From assembly GCA_028818705.1 (NCBI GenBank), contig JAPPNJ010000001.1:1-64000 (forward strand): a stretch of DNA of 64,000 bases. Direction: 5' to 3'. Made by a program: the position numbers and the translations under genes. A model generated the notes under the pieces. It was not told where the DNA came from. It did no database searches and was given only the letters and a program-made list of their open reading frames with translations. Source of the stretch: Candidatus Poribacteria bacterium. GTDB taxonomy: Bacteria; Poribacteria; WGA-4E; WGA-3G. Below, piece after piece: positions 9,517 to 18,234 of this stretch; within the stretch, counting starts at the first letter, position 1; each line of letters opens with the position of its first letter.

Positions 9517-9722
9517 AGGGTCATTTAGTTTATATATTTACTTTATATCCGTGAACATTTTTCCGCTGTAGGCGGGGAATGCCATTAGGCATTCATACCC
9601 GGTAAAGCCTTTATAGGCTTTATACCGTTGATTCTGATTCCGAGCTGTGCTCGCGACATTCACAAAAAACCTTCACTTATGTAAATGAAAACTGATATCG
9701 GAATCGAAAACTAAATGACCCT
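9517..9722. mobile_element. Miniature inverted-repeat element, copy 1
   Basis: This 206-bp segment is bounded by perfect 15-bp inverted repeats AGGGTCATTTAGTTT (9517-9531) and AAACTAAATGACCCT (9708-9722). The interior has small palindromes and a GTGAACATTTTTC...GTAGG block also present in the copies at 13.6 and 33.0 kb. It contains no gene. It is probably a non-autonomous relative of the IS630-like remnant that follows directly. Confidence 0.7.
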
Positions 9723-9733
9723 ATCGGTAGGTC

Positions 9734-9893
9734 AGGGTCATTTATGGTGAATGCTAAAAATATATAGACATTAGCTGCAAGTTGTGTTAGTCTCTCATGC
9801 TATGAGGTATTCAATAGATTTACGCCAACGCGTCTTGAAATATATCAAAGCCGGCGGCACGAAAGTTTCTGCTGCGAAACGATAAATGACCCT
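9734..9893 (+). mobile_element. Internally deleted IS630-family element (MITE)
   Basis: This 160-bp segment is bounded by 12-bp inverted repeats AGGGTCATTTAT and ATAAATGACCCT. It keeps the left end of an insertion sequence and the beginning of its transposase, then jumps directly to the right end. A TATGGTGAATGCTAAAAATA block near its left end matches the left ends of the elements at 13569 and 32984. Confidence 0.75.
9802..9885 (+). pseudogene. IS630-family transposase, N-terminal remnant
   Basis: A 27-codon reading frame begins MRYSIDLRQRVLKYIKAGG, the typical start of the helix-turn-helix of IS630/Tc1-like transposases (known family pattern YS.DLR.RV...GG...AA..F). It runs into the right-end inverted repeat and stops; the DDE catalytic domain is gone. 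It is non-functional but shows which transposase family mobilised the small elements. Confidence 0.75.
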
Positions 9894-9950
9894 GCGCGAT
9901 CGGGAGATCGCTCTTACAAGGGAAAACTGATTATCATCAGGATAATACAA

Positions 9951-9978
9951 AGAGGCGAGGTTAGAAAACCTCGCCTCT
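9951..9978. terminator. Perfect 12-bp palindrome, end of the lamin-tail gene
   Basis: AGAGGCGAGGTT and AACCTCGCCTCT form a 12-bp stem with an AGAA loop, 45 bp beyond the stop of the minus-strand lamin-tail gene. The same GGCGAGGTT...AACCTCGCC palindrome recurs at 48474-48493, so it is a dispersed repeat that may act as a transcript end. Confidence 0.6.
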
Positions 9979-10022
9979 TAGATGGTAGGCTTGGATCTGT
10001 GCATTCGTGCGGCACGCCTCGG

Positions 10023-12932
10023 CTACTCTTCCTGCTTCAAATCACTCCATCGCGTCGTGAACTTGCCTTTCGCAGAGACATCCCCACGGAGCCGAACCGT
10101 TGCTAACTGCCGGTGTTCACCCGAAAGCGAAACATCCTCCAGACGGTAATAATACACAACATCCACCTTCGCAGTCGTATCCGTCCATGTGTAGTTGCTC
10201 CGCTCACTCCGAGTACCACCGCCAGGGATCAGTTTCGGGTTCAAACGGACAAATCGACCTTGACGACTTTCACCGCGTAGGATATTAAAGCCGGCGTTGT
10301 CTTTCTCCGATGCCGTCGTCCATTTAATGACAACATGACCGGTATCGGCGCGCTCAGACCGGAAGGACGCCAACGCCACGGGAAGCGGGCCACCACCCTT
10401 ATGTCCCGGATTGCCGATATCTGTCTCCCGTCCCCAATACGTCTTGACTGTTAACGGGAGGTTTGAAGCTGGCACCCAGTTTTCAGCCGCTCGACCCTCA
10501 AGCGGGATACCCGTCAGATGGTAATGCCGACGCATCAGAGAACTTCGGAAACCTTCAGATGTCTTGCCAGCGGGCAACTCCCATTGCGGTGCATCCGCCG
10601 TCGTCTTATCTCCGTCCAAGTTACCCGCAAGGTCTCTGACGACGCCTTCAACATCCGACAACTTCAAGAAGAAACCGGCGCCTCCGAGCAACTGGTTGCG
10701 AACCTGATGCTCGCCGCGGCTAAACACATCCTCGGCACGCACATAGTAGACGTTATCGCCTATAATACTTTGAGAAGACCGCCCCCGCCATGTCACGAGC
10801 AGTGCCGTCTCATTCGCAGGGATCAAGAACTCCTTAAACGTCACCACACCATACCGATGCACACCGTCCGTATCACACGACTCGACTTCCAATGTCCACC
10901 CCCGGAGGTTGGCTTCCGCCGTCTGAGAGGCGTTGGATATTTCTATCCACTGTGGCAACGAGTGAAGACCACCCCGGGAAGTCAACATCAACTCGCTGAA
11001 ACTTATCGGAGACTCGCTGAAATCAATCGGGTCTTCAGACGCCTGCCTATCGTTAACATACCCCGGCGTGCCGAGGTCTGTCTGTTTGCCCCAATACGTC
11101 CCCCGCTTCAAGCCGAAGTCGGCTGCACGCACCCAGCTTTCCTGAGACTTGCCATCAAGAGGCTTAGCCGTCCCCGAAAAATAACGCCGCACCAACGACG
11201 TCCGGAAACCTCTCGCCGTTTCACCGGACGGCACCTCCCATTTCGGACGATCCGAGGTCGTCTCACGACCGTCTAAGTTACCCGCAAGGTCCCTGACGAC
11301 GCCTTCACGGTCAGATAACTTCAAGAAGAAACCCACAGGACCGAACACCTGATTCGCTGCTCGAGGGTCTCTGGCACCAAACGCATCCGAGGCGGATATA
11401 ACGTAGATGCGATCCCTCGGAAGAAGAGAACGAGAGTGGCGCCCCCAAGAGGACACTATCAGTGCCTTCTCGCCCGGCGGAATCAGCAACTCCTTAAACA
11501 CCACTTCCCCATATCTATGCACACCCATCGCATCGCGGGACTCTATTTTCAACGACCACTCCTGAAGGTTCACAGTTTCCGTCGCAGAGGCGTTCTCCAA
11601 TTCCACCCACTGTGGCAACGAGTGAAGACCTCCGCGTGAAGTCAACATCACCTCACTGAAACTGATCAAGGGCGGGATAAACTCGCTTTTGCCTTGGTCT
11701 GTAGACCCTGGATTGCCGATGTCTGTCTCATGCCCCCAATATGTCCCCATTGGCAACTCGGCATCCACAGCACGTCGCCAGTTGAAGGACATCCGTCCCG
11801 CCAGCGGTTTATCCGACAAAGGCTCATACCGCCGCAGGAGCGACGTCCGAGACCCGTCCCCTGTTAGGACAGACGGCAACGCCCAATTCGGCGTATCCAG
11901 CGTCTCGGCATTGCCATCTAAGTTGCCAACAACGTCACTCACCTTGCCCCCAGGATCGGAAAGCTTGAGGAAGAAACCCACGCTCCCCAACACCCGGTTC
12001 CGGGTGCGGGTGGCTTGAAAATCGTTGTGATGTCTAAAGAAATCGTAAACACGCCCAGACGGAATATCAACCGAGGTCTCCCCCATCTGCGTGACAATGA
12101 GTGCCGTCTGACTGGCAGGAACAACCAAATCCTGTAAGCGAACAACGGTATGCCAATGCTGCTGCGTGGTATCCCTACCTTCCATCTCTAATCGCCACCC
12201 TCTCAGATTGACTGCTTGCGTTTTCGAGTTATTATAGAGTTCTATCCACTGTGGGAGCGCATCGGGATCGTCTTGAGGCGTGAACATGAGTTCGGAAAAA
12301 CTAATCTGTCCAGGCGCAGAGAGGGTATCCAGCGGCAGTTCAGGCGTAAATGAAGTGAACTCCTGATCCTCCCTGGTGGGAGTGGGCAGGGCTGGAACTC
12401 TGACGAAATCTACTTTGTTAAATGCAAATCCGTCTACGCCTCCAGCAGGACGATCCGCAGCCCCGAAGGTTACTGGTTTGTAACCGGGGAGCGTCATCGT
12501 GATATCAGGGTCACCAGTTGGTGGGATAAGAGCAAACAAATAACCATGCCAGGCGACATCGTCACGAGCAGTAGGGAGCTGCACTCGCGTCGTCAAATCA
12601 GCCTGAAGAGCAAAAGGAGCACTAACAGAGCTTCCGTCAATTGGAGATGAAACATCCATACCAGATATGCGATCTGATTCTTCACTGGCAGGCGCATTAC
12701 TGATTGGCACAGTTGCCGGATAAAGGTCCTGGGAAGTATTATTGATAGTAGAGGTAAGGGGATTATCCGCACTCACTGGAATGTAGATGTAGATATCCCA
12801 CCGGTCAGGATCCAAACCCGTATACCACGTTACATCATACTTGGGAACATTCTGAGCCATTGCCATCAGTGCCAGTCCGAAGACCAGCATAACTATAAAA
12901 CCCAAAGAAAATGTCAATTTGTTTGATACCAT
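10023..12932 (-). CDS. Secreted protein with three lamin-tail domains
   Basis: This 969-residue exported protein has a signal peptide (MVSNKLTFSLGFIVMLVFGL...AQN) and three homologous lamin-tail domains. Each opens with ISFSE(L/V)M and has the QWIELYNNS-type strand, starting near residues 205, 430 and 650. Between domains are repeated segments ending YWG.(E/Q)TD(I/L)G(N/T)PG. The C terminus carries a fibronectin-III-like stretch (VIKWTTASEKDNAGFNILR...YYYRLEDVSLSGE) often seen in secreted proteins of this kind. No catalytic site is visible. It shares the lamin-tail module with the LRR protein. The start is supported by AAGGAGG. Confidence 0.83.
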   Translation of the reverse strand: MVSNKLTFSLGFIVMLVFGLALMAMAQNVPKYDVTWYTGLDPDRWDIYIYIPVSADNPLTSTINNTSQDLYPATVPISNAPASEESDRISGMDVSSPIDGSSVSAPFALQADLTTRVQLPTARDDVAWHGYLFALIPPTGDPDITMTLPGYKPVTFGAADRPAGGVDGFAFNKVDFVRVPALPTPTREDQEFTSFTPELPLDTLSAPGQISFSELMFTPQDDPDALPQWIELYNNSKTQAVNLRGWRLEMEGRDTTQQHWHTVVRLQDLVVPASQTALIVTQMGETSVDIPSGRVYDFFRHHNDFQATRTRNRVLGSVGFFLKLSDPGGKVSDVVGNLDGNAETLDTPNWALPSVLTGDGSRTSLLRRYEPLSDKPLAGRMSFNWRRAVDAELPMGTYWGHETDIGNPGSTDQGKSEFIPPLISFSEVMLTSRGGLHSLPQWVELENASATETVNLQEWSLKIESRDAMGVHRYGEVVFKELLIPPGEKALIVSSWGRHSRSLLPRDRIYVISASDAFGARDPRAANQVFGPVGFFLKLSDREGVVRDLAGNLDGRETTSDRPKWEVPSGETARGFRTSLVRRYFSGTAKPLDGKSQESWVRAADFGLKRGTYWGKQTDLGTPGYVNDRQASEDPIDFSESPISFSELMLTSRGGLHSLPQWIEISNASQTAEANLRGWTLEVESCDTDGVHRYGVVTFKEFLIPANETALLVTWRGRSSQSIIGDNVYYVRAEDVFSRGEHQVRNQLLGGAGFFLKLSDVEGVVRDLAGNLDGDKTTADAPQWELPAGKTSEGFRSSLMRRHYHLTGIPLEGRAAENWVPASNLPLTVKTYWGRETDIGNPGHKGGGPLPVALASFRSERADTGHVVIKWTTASEKDNAGFNILRGESRQGRFVRLNPKLIPGGGTRSERSNYTWTDTTAKVDVVYYYRLEDVSLSGEHRQLATVRLRGDVSAKGKFTTRWSDLKQEE

Positions 12933-12998
12933 TACTTATTTGCCTCCTTAATAAAATGGTTGTTTTTGTATTTTTGGGGCGTTACGACAAAAAAATAA

Positions 12999-13035
12999 CC
13001 CAATGCCGCGAAACAAGTTCGCATTCGACATTGGG
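12999..13035 (-). promoter_or_regulatory. Hairpin upstream of the lamin-tail gene
   Basis: CCCAATG (12999-13005) and CATTGGG (13029-13035) pair outside an inner GCGAA/TTCGC stem. The structure lies 67-103 bp upstream of the gene start and could be a 5' leader structure or a small repeat. Confidence 0.4.
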
Positions 13036-13039
13036 GGAT

Positions 13040-13568
13040 TCTTTTCGATTTATTGCAGCATCCAACTGTTTGCGGTTTACCAGCAACCAGCGGATAACTA
13101 ACGATATAGATTGCTAAATACTTATGATGTGTAAAGTAGACGGGGGGGGTTTTACGGGAATTGGGGCACAGACACGCAATCGCAGCGACATCATAGACCC
13201 GCTGAAGCAGGAGACAGCGCCGAGGCTTTTATTATCAGTATAGGAAACAGTGTTTATGCTTTGTCCGTTCATCAGTTTCGTATGTAAAGGACCAGGAAAA
13301 ACATCCGCAATGTAGGTGTTCATCGTCTGATTCAGGTTTACCATAAATAGTCCTGTCGTAGCGGTGATATATCTATAGAAAACCTGCTTCATAAGTTATA
13401 ATAAGTCAATTTTTATTTTTTGTCAAATTAAAACTATTATAGTCTATATCTAACCATAATATTGTGTGATTTTTTCTCAGAAAATACAAATTATGTACAT
13501 AACGTGAGATTGAAAAAAGTTGCCACTCGTAGCGTAAACTTTCAGTTTGCGCCGTATCGACCACAAAC
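13040..13568. other. Gene-free or degenerate region
   Basis: A 92-residue minus-strand frame (13114-13392) spans part of this region but has no ribosome-binding site, no recognisable domain and a run of eight G near 13142-13149 at its C-terminal end. It may be a decayed gene. The rest is AT-rich with no feature I can support. Confidence 0.35.
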
Positions 13569-13738
13569 TATGGTGGATTCTATAAATATGTAGACACGTT
13601 TTCTGTAGGAGGCGGTGAAGCCCATACGGACTTCATACCGTTGATTCTGATTCTGATTTTGATTCTGATTTTTCATGCCATTAAGGCATTCACCGCCTAC
13701 AACGCGAAATTGTTCAAGTAATTCTAAAACCTACCATA
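13569..13738. mobile_element. Miniature inverted-repeat element, copy at 13.6 kb
   Basis: The imperfect inverted ends TATGGTGGATTCTATAAATA (left) and the complement of TATGGTAGGTTTTAGAATTA (right) match at 15 of 20 positions. The left end matches the IS630 remnant at 9744. Inside, AGGCGGTGAA and TTCACCGCCT form a 10-bp inverted repeat around a (GATTCT)n-type tandem run (about 13640-13672). No coding content. Confidence 0.7.
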
Positions 13739-13823
13739 AATAGCCCTATCGGTAGGTTAGGATTATTCAGTTTTCAGATTTTTAACCATCTTGGTTGGGA
13801 AGTCGCGAAATGTAAAGCAAAGA

Positions 13824-13852
13824 CAAATTTTGCTGCGTACAGGCAAAATTTG
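13824..13852. repeat. 10-bp palindromic hairpin
   Basis: CAAATTTTGC and GCAAAATTTG form a perfect stem with a 9-base loop, just outside the left end of the TnpB element. Confidence 0.5.
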
Positions 13853-14084
13853 GAGATCGGTCTTATCATCCTCTTCAGAGGCAAAACTCCAGTCTTTAGA
13901 CTGGAGATGTAGACTCTGGTAAAGGTTTGAAGTAACAAAGGATTTTCATAATTAACAAATGCTTTTTCCTTTGTTTCTTACCTTTCTCGAAAGCAGTAGG
14001 CAGATCGCCAACTTTAGTTGTACCTCTTTAGTTTCTTTTGCAAATGTATTGCGTGGCTAATGCTATCTCGGCATGATTTTTGTC

Positions 14085-14113
14085 TTGATTTCAAATCTGA
14101 TATGTGATATAAT
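14085..14113 (+). promoter_or_regulatory. Candidate promoter of tnpB
   Basis: TTGATT (14085-14090) and a perfect TATAAT (14108-14113) are 17 bp apart, 31 bp upstream of the GTG start. GAGGTGG is the ribosome-binding site. Confidence 0.55.
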
Positions 14114-14143
14114 ATAACTAAATTTGTGTGAGGTGGTCAACGC

Positions 14144-15337
14144 GTGCGTACTTACAAACTCAAGATAACAGACTCCAAAAAATTGGAAGAGATTAATCGT
14201 GCCTCAGCCTCTGTTTGGAATGAATGTCTCAGGTTAAAAGAGATTTGGGACTATGCTCATGGCTATAGAACTGCTGGCAGGCTTGATAAAGTTTGTGAGT
14301 TGTGGATGGACAAGCAGTTGTCTAAATCGCAACCTTTGCATTCACAGAGTATTCAAGAGGTGCGTTCGCGTTACTTTAAGAATCGCAAAGGCTTTCGAGA
14401 GTTGCGTAAGAATGGTAATAAGTCTGCCAGACCTCCGCATAAACATAAACGCTTTCAAACAACAACTTGGAAGAAATCAGCGATAAGTTTCAAGGAAAAT
14501 ATCTTTGGTAAAAAACTAAGGCTTTCTAATGGCATGGATAATAAACCTCTCTATATAGATTTGCCCAAAAAGTTTGATATAGAGAATACACCTGCCATCA
14601 TTAATCTCGTCTACAACTTTGACCAGTACGAACTTCATTTTGTATACGAGATTGAAAGACCCGATAAATCTGAGTCAGAAGGAGTTGTGGGTGTTGATAT
14701 TGGTGAGATACATCCTATAGTGAGTTATGATGGTGGAATCACTAACATCTTCAATGGGCGGTATATTAGAAGTCTATACCGGTTGAGGAACAAGGTGATT
14801 GCGTCTTTTGGCAAAAGGATTGATAGATGTGAACGTTATTCACCCCGCTGGTGGCATCTTGTGAGACGCAAATGGAAACACATTGGCAAGATTGACAATC
14901 AGATATGTGATTGTCTGCACAAGCATACCACTAAGTTTGTAAAGTTGTGTGGGGAGCGTGGCATTGGTACTATTGTGATTGGTGATTTAACAGGCATTCG
15001 CGATAATATTGACTATGGAAAGTGTGCCAATCAACGTCTACATCAATGGGCATTTGGCAAAATCACACAATTGATAACCTATAAAGCCAAGACGCTTGGT
15101 ATCAAGGTTAAGGTGATTGATGAGTCTTATACTTCACAGACTTGTCCAAGTTGCGGTAATAGGCATAAGCCTAATTCACGCAGGTATACCTGCAAATGCG
15201 GTTTTTACTATCATCGTGATGGTGTAGGCGCAATTAATATAAGACGAAAGTATCTGGGTTGCCTTGGTAACCCCGTAGTGGCGGCCATGGCACCGCCCGT
15301 TGGACTTCGTTTAGAAGTTCGATGTTGCTCTGCTTGA
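14144..15337 (+). CDS. tnpB: RNA-guided endonuclease TnpB
   Basis: TnpB proteins cut DNA guided by an RNA made from the element's 3' end and favour element retention. The 397-residue protein starts at GTG. RuvC-I is GVDIG (Asp185), the four-cysteine zinc finger is CPSC...CKC (Cys334, 337, 350, 352) and RuvC-III is HRDGVGAINI (Asp359). At RuvC-II, where many TnpBs have a Glu (VEDL-like), this one reads VIGDL (Gly280-Asp281), and an alternative Glu327 stands in VIDESYTSQT just before the zinc finger. That agrees with the known TnpB group with a rearranged catalytic site (inference). The frame is intact, so it may be active. Confidence 0.92.
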   Translation: MRTYKLKITDSKKLEEINRASASVWNECLRLKEIWDYAHGYRTAGRLDKVCELWMDKQLSKSQPLHSQSIQEVRSRYFKNRKGFRELRKNGNKSARPPHKHKRFQTTTWKKSAISFKENIFGKKLRLSNGMDNKPLYIDLPKKFDIENTPAIINLVYNFDQYELHFVYEIERPDKSESEGVVGVDIGEIHPIVSYDGGITNIFNGRYIRSLYRLRNKVIASFGKRIDRCERYSPRWWHLVRRKWKHIGKIDNQICDCLHKHTTKFVKLCGERGIGTIVIGDLTGIRDNIDYGKCANQRLHQWAFGKITQLITYKAKTLGIKVKVIDESYTSQTCPSCGNRHKPNSRRYTCKCGFYYHRDGVGAINIRRKYLGCLGNPVVAAMAPPVGLRLEVRCCSA

Positions 15338-15395
15338 ACAGAGAATGTTTCCACAAGGGACAAAAGAATCTCCAATCTTTAGATTGGAGAGATGT
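15255..15395 (+). ncRNA. Candidate omega/reRNA at the 3' end of tnpB
   Basis: The last tnpB codons and the 3' flank form successive hairpins: GGCGG/CCGCC (15280-15297), GGACTTC/GAAGTTC (15302-15320), CTCTG/CAGAG (15328-15343, containing the stop codon) and the right-end stem (15370-15389). In known systems the guide RNA overlaps the end of tnpB and reads past the right end into flanking DNA. The boundary and guide are inferred. Confidence 0.5.
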
Positions 15396-15470
15396 CAATG
15401 ATAGATAATCCATTTGCTTTCTCTACACTTTTGAAGTAAAATTAAAGGAAACATTCACAATGGAGGCGGA

Positions 15471-17366
15471 ATGACACAATCAGAAACGACAGGCGTTACC
15501 GGCTTTGAAACCCAACGGACTGAATTGAAATCTATATACAGATGGATCTTTGAGTTGGGTGCGGTTTGTCTTGTCTTTTTTTACCTTTACAGTGCGGGCT
15601 TTGGAAGCGCCAGTGAGCAATACCATATCGGCTTTTATCTCCTTCTTACTTACGTGCTCATTGGACTACTCTACCGATGCCGACAGACCTCTCCAGTACA
15701 CCGACCCTCCTTTATAGATATAGGACTTATCGCATGTAGCATCTTTACTATCGGATACTGGATTGTGGAATACCCGGATCTGGCAACTCGGGCGGGGAAT
15801 TACAACCAACTCGATATCATTGTAGGTGCCATCGCGATAGTGATTAGCTTTGAGGTGAGCCGCCGAACGGTAGGTTGGGCGTTGCCTATCATTGCTTTGA
15901 TTGGTATCTTATACGCGCTTATCGGTCGTTCTATGCCCGATGCTATCGCCCACAAAGGCTTTTCGCTGCGTCGAATCATTGAACACTGCTTTTTCAATCA
16001 AGCCGGCGTTTTTGGTATCATGGCAAACGTGATGGCGACCTACGTAATTCTCTTTATATTTTTCGGTGCGTTTCTAGAGAAATCCGGCGTTGGGCAATTC
16101 TTTATCAACTTGCCGATGTCCTTAGCTGGACGTTCAGCAGGTGGCGCGGCGAAAGTTTCGGTTATGACCTCTGGCTTTTTCGGTTCTGTTGCAGGAAGTG
16201 CAATCGCTAATACAGTTGCCACTGGAACATTCACCATTCCATTAATGAAACGCACAGGGTTTCGTCCGCATGTCGCTGGAGCGGTCGAGGCATCGGCTTC
16301 TGTAGGTGGACAATTCTTACCACCCGTGATGGGAGCAGGAGCGTTTCTAATGGCAGAGCGAACAGGGCTACCATATAGCCAAATCGCGCTCTTATCTATT
16401 GTGCCAGCGATCCTCTATTTCCTATCCGTCTGGGTGATGGTTCATTTTGAAGCAAAAAAAGAGGGACTTGAACAGATATCAGAAGCAGAAATACCAAAAT
16501 TTTTGCCGCTACTTAAAAGTGGATGGTTTTACTCACTGCCATTGCTTACGCTGATCGGGATGCTCATCGCTGGATATACCGCCTATAAAGCAGCATTCTT
16601 CGCGATTCTGGTCACGATTGGGGTGAGCTACTTTCGTCCAGAGACTCGGTTAACGCCACAACGGAGCTGGGACGCGATGGTGGGTGGTGCGAAGAATTCG
16701 CTTGCGATTGGCGGTGCCGTCGGCACTATCGGCATCATTGTTGCTGTTATTGACTTGACGGGTTTAGGAAGGATATTCCCAGAATTAGTGTTGACGGTTG
16801 CGGGGAGCAACAAAGCCATCGCGATATTGTTTCTCGCCGCTGCCTCTTTAGTACTCGGTATGGGGATCCCTGTTACCGCTGCCTACCTGATTACCTCCGA
16901 ACTCGCTGTGCCGATTCTAACAACGCCTGAAATAGGCATATCTGTTATCGCTGCACATTTGATTATCTTCTGGTTGAGCCAAGATTCAAATATCACACCA
17001 CCGGTTGCATTAGGGGCTTACGCTGGTGCTGCTATCGCGCGTGCCGATCCGTGGAAAACAGGATGGGCATGTTTCAAGTTCGCAAAACTTCTTTATATCA
17101 TGCCGTTGTTGTTTGCGTATACGCACATCTTATTCACAGATGGCACGCCAGTTGAATACATGCTGTCCGTGGTAACCGCCATCGTTGGCACGATTATCTT
17201 TTCGATGGTAACAATGGGTTATTTCGTCCGAAAGACGCACTGGTATGAATGGATAATGCTCGCGCTTGCAACGTTTTTAGCATACATCTATAACATCTGG
17301 ACGTTCATCATTGCGCTCGGGCTCATCGTCGTCGTTTACATTGTCCAGAAACGCTCAACAATATAG
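15471..17366 (+). CDS. TRAP transporter fused permease (DctQM type)
   Basis: This is an inner-membrane permease for sodium-coupled uptake of organic acids or similar solutes. The 631 residues contain many hydrophobic helices. The small (Q) part is at the N terminus, followed by the large (M) part with family motifs GGAAKVSVMTSGFFGSVAGS (about 225), VGGQFLPPVMGAGAF (about 280) and GMGIPVTAAYLI (about 465). Fused permeases usually pair with TAXI-type binding proteins, but none is nearby, so it must use a partner encoded elsewhere. GGAGG lies four bases before the ATG. The gene stops 10 bp from the convergent neighbour. Confidence 0.9.
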   Translation: MTQSETTGVTGFETQRTELKSIYRWIFELGAVCLVFFYLYSAGFGSASEQYHIGFYLLLTYVLIGLLYRCRQTSPVHRPSFIDIGLIACSIFTIGYWIVEYPDLATRAGNYNQLDIIVGAIAIVISFEVSRRTVGWALPIIALIGILYALIGRSMPDAIAHKGFSLRRIIEHCFFNQAGVFGIMANVMATYVILFIFFGAFLEKSGVGQFFINLPMSLAGRSAGGAAKVSVMTSGFFGSVAGSAIANTVATGTFTIPLMKRTGFRPHVAGAVEASASVGGQFLPPVMGAGAFLMAERTGLPYSQIALLSIVPAILYFLSVWVMVHFEAKKEGLEQISEAEIPKFLPLLKSGWFYSLPLLTLIGMLIAGYTAYKAAFFAILVTIGVSYFRPETRLTPQRSWDAMVGGAKNSLAIGGAVGTIGIIVAVIDLTGLGRIFPELVLTVAGSNKAIAILFLAAASLVLGMGIPVTAAYLITSELAVPILTTPEIGISVIAAHLIIFWLSQDSNITPPVALGAYAGAAIARADPWKTGWACFKFAKLLYIMPLLFAYTHILFTDGTPVEYMLSVVTAIVGTIIFSMVTMGYFVRKTHWYEWIMLALATFLAYIYNIWTFIIALGLIVVVYIVQKRSTI

Positions 17367-17376
17367 CAAACAGTCT

Positions 17377-18234
17377 TTATGGTGGGTCAGCAATTTCTTG
17401 AAGTCGCTGTAAGATCGCTCCAGCAGCTTGTTGAATCTGTTGTTCATTGAACTGTTCTACTGCTGTCCCAGCGCGGTAGGTGTTTCCGCGGTAGTAACGC
17501 CAGAAAGCAAGCCCCCCCCATAACAGGGCATCTGTATAATGTCGATCAAATGCCGCATCAACGGTTAGGAAACCAAGCGTACCGTTTAGCAGAAAGGCGT
17601 TTAATCCGCTTGTCCAATTGCCAGCATAGACCTGTCCAACACCGGGAAGGATTGTTGACAATAGCCTTGCGACGTTGACCGACTTCTGTCGGACATTAGA
17701 CACCTCATCAAAAAGTGTATCCAATTTCTCATCAGTGCTCCAGTCTCTTAGCACCTCACGCGCTTCATCCCACCGAAACTGGTAGATATACGCAATCCCC
17801 CTCAAAAACAGTGCTCGACGGTAAAGCAGGGCAGAAGGGGCCTGCAGTGCCGCCTTAATCAATGCCAATTGGGCAAGATCATAATCCTGCATGGCAATTA
17901 GCGTCACAGCGAGTTCCAATTGGCATTCCGATTTTGATTCACTATCTGCGGCGTGATGGACTGCCATCCGTAGCGAGTTGGTTGCCTCTGCCCATAAATC
18001 CTGTGCTCTGTAGGCGAGTCCAATATTCCGATATACCTCTCCAATACGCGGATCATCTGGATGAAAAAAAAGGAAGCGTTTATATTCGGTAATCGCAGCA
18101 TCGTAATTGGCTTGGTCGAAGAGGTGTTTAGCGAGGGACAGAGGAAGTTCTTCCGCTGTTGTGGTGAAACCGCAGGAAAACGAGAATAAGAGAATCAAAA
18201 AGAAAAATATAGAAGCGTTCAATATTTTGGACAC
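17377..18234 (-). CDS. TPR-repeat membrane protein, paralogue of the 30.7-kb protein
   Basis: The start at GTG 18234 is preferred (GGAG 11 bases upstream; it puts a signal peptide at residue 1); a TTG at 18276 is possible but lacks a ribosome-binding site. The mature protein has tetratricopeptide repeats (ANYDAAITEYKRFLFFHPDD and following) and a C-terminal hydrophobic module beginning LLSTILPGVGQVYAGNWTSG. The same layout and LSTI(L/I)PG.G..YAG motif occur in the protein at 30726-31622. The function is unknown; the second module resembles the PGxGxxY motif of DUF5683/TM2-like membrane segments. Confidence 0.7.
   Translation of the reverse strand: MSKILNASIFFFLILLFSFSCGFTTTAEELPLSLAKHLFDQANYDAAITEYKRFLFFHPDDPRIGEVYRNIGLAYRAQDLWAEATNSLRMAVHHAADSESKSECQLELAVTLIAMQDYDLAQLALIKAALQAPSALLYRRALFLRGIAYIYQFRWDEAREVLRDWSTDEKLDTLFDEVSNVRQKSVNVARLLSTILPGVGQVYAGNWTSGLNAFLLNGTLGFLTVDAAFDRHYTDALLWGGLAFWRYYRGNTYRAGTAVEQFNEQQIQQAAGAILQRLQEIADPP

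Larger units (their letters stand above)
13881..15402 (+). mobile_element. TnpB-only IS200/IS605 (IS1341-type) element
   Basis: A single tnpB gene is flanked by matching subterminal hairpins: CTCCAGTC-TTTA-GACTGGAG at 13887-13906 and CTCCAATC-TTTA-GATTGGAG at 15370-15389, each followed by AGATGT or AGAGATGT. Such hairpins are what the Y1 transposase TnpA recognises at both ends. No tnpA is present, so movement would need TnpA from elsewhere. The exact ends are estimated to within a few tens of bases. Confidence 0.75.

Noticed and set aside
10518..11276. 252-residue plus-strand frame opposite the lamin-tail gene
   Set aside because: Lies wholly inside the opposite strand of a clear gene with repeats; no ribosome-binding site and His/Arg/Pro-rich shadow composition.
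13114..13392. 92-residue minus-strand frame upstream of the lamin-tail gene
   Set aside because: No ribosome-binding site, no domain, ends in a G8 homopolymer. It could be a decayed gene but cannot be called.
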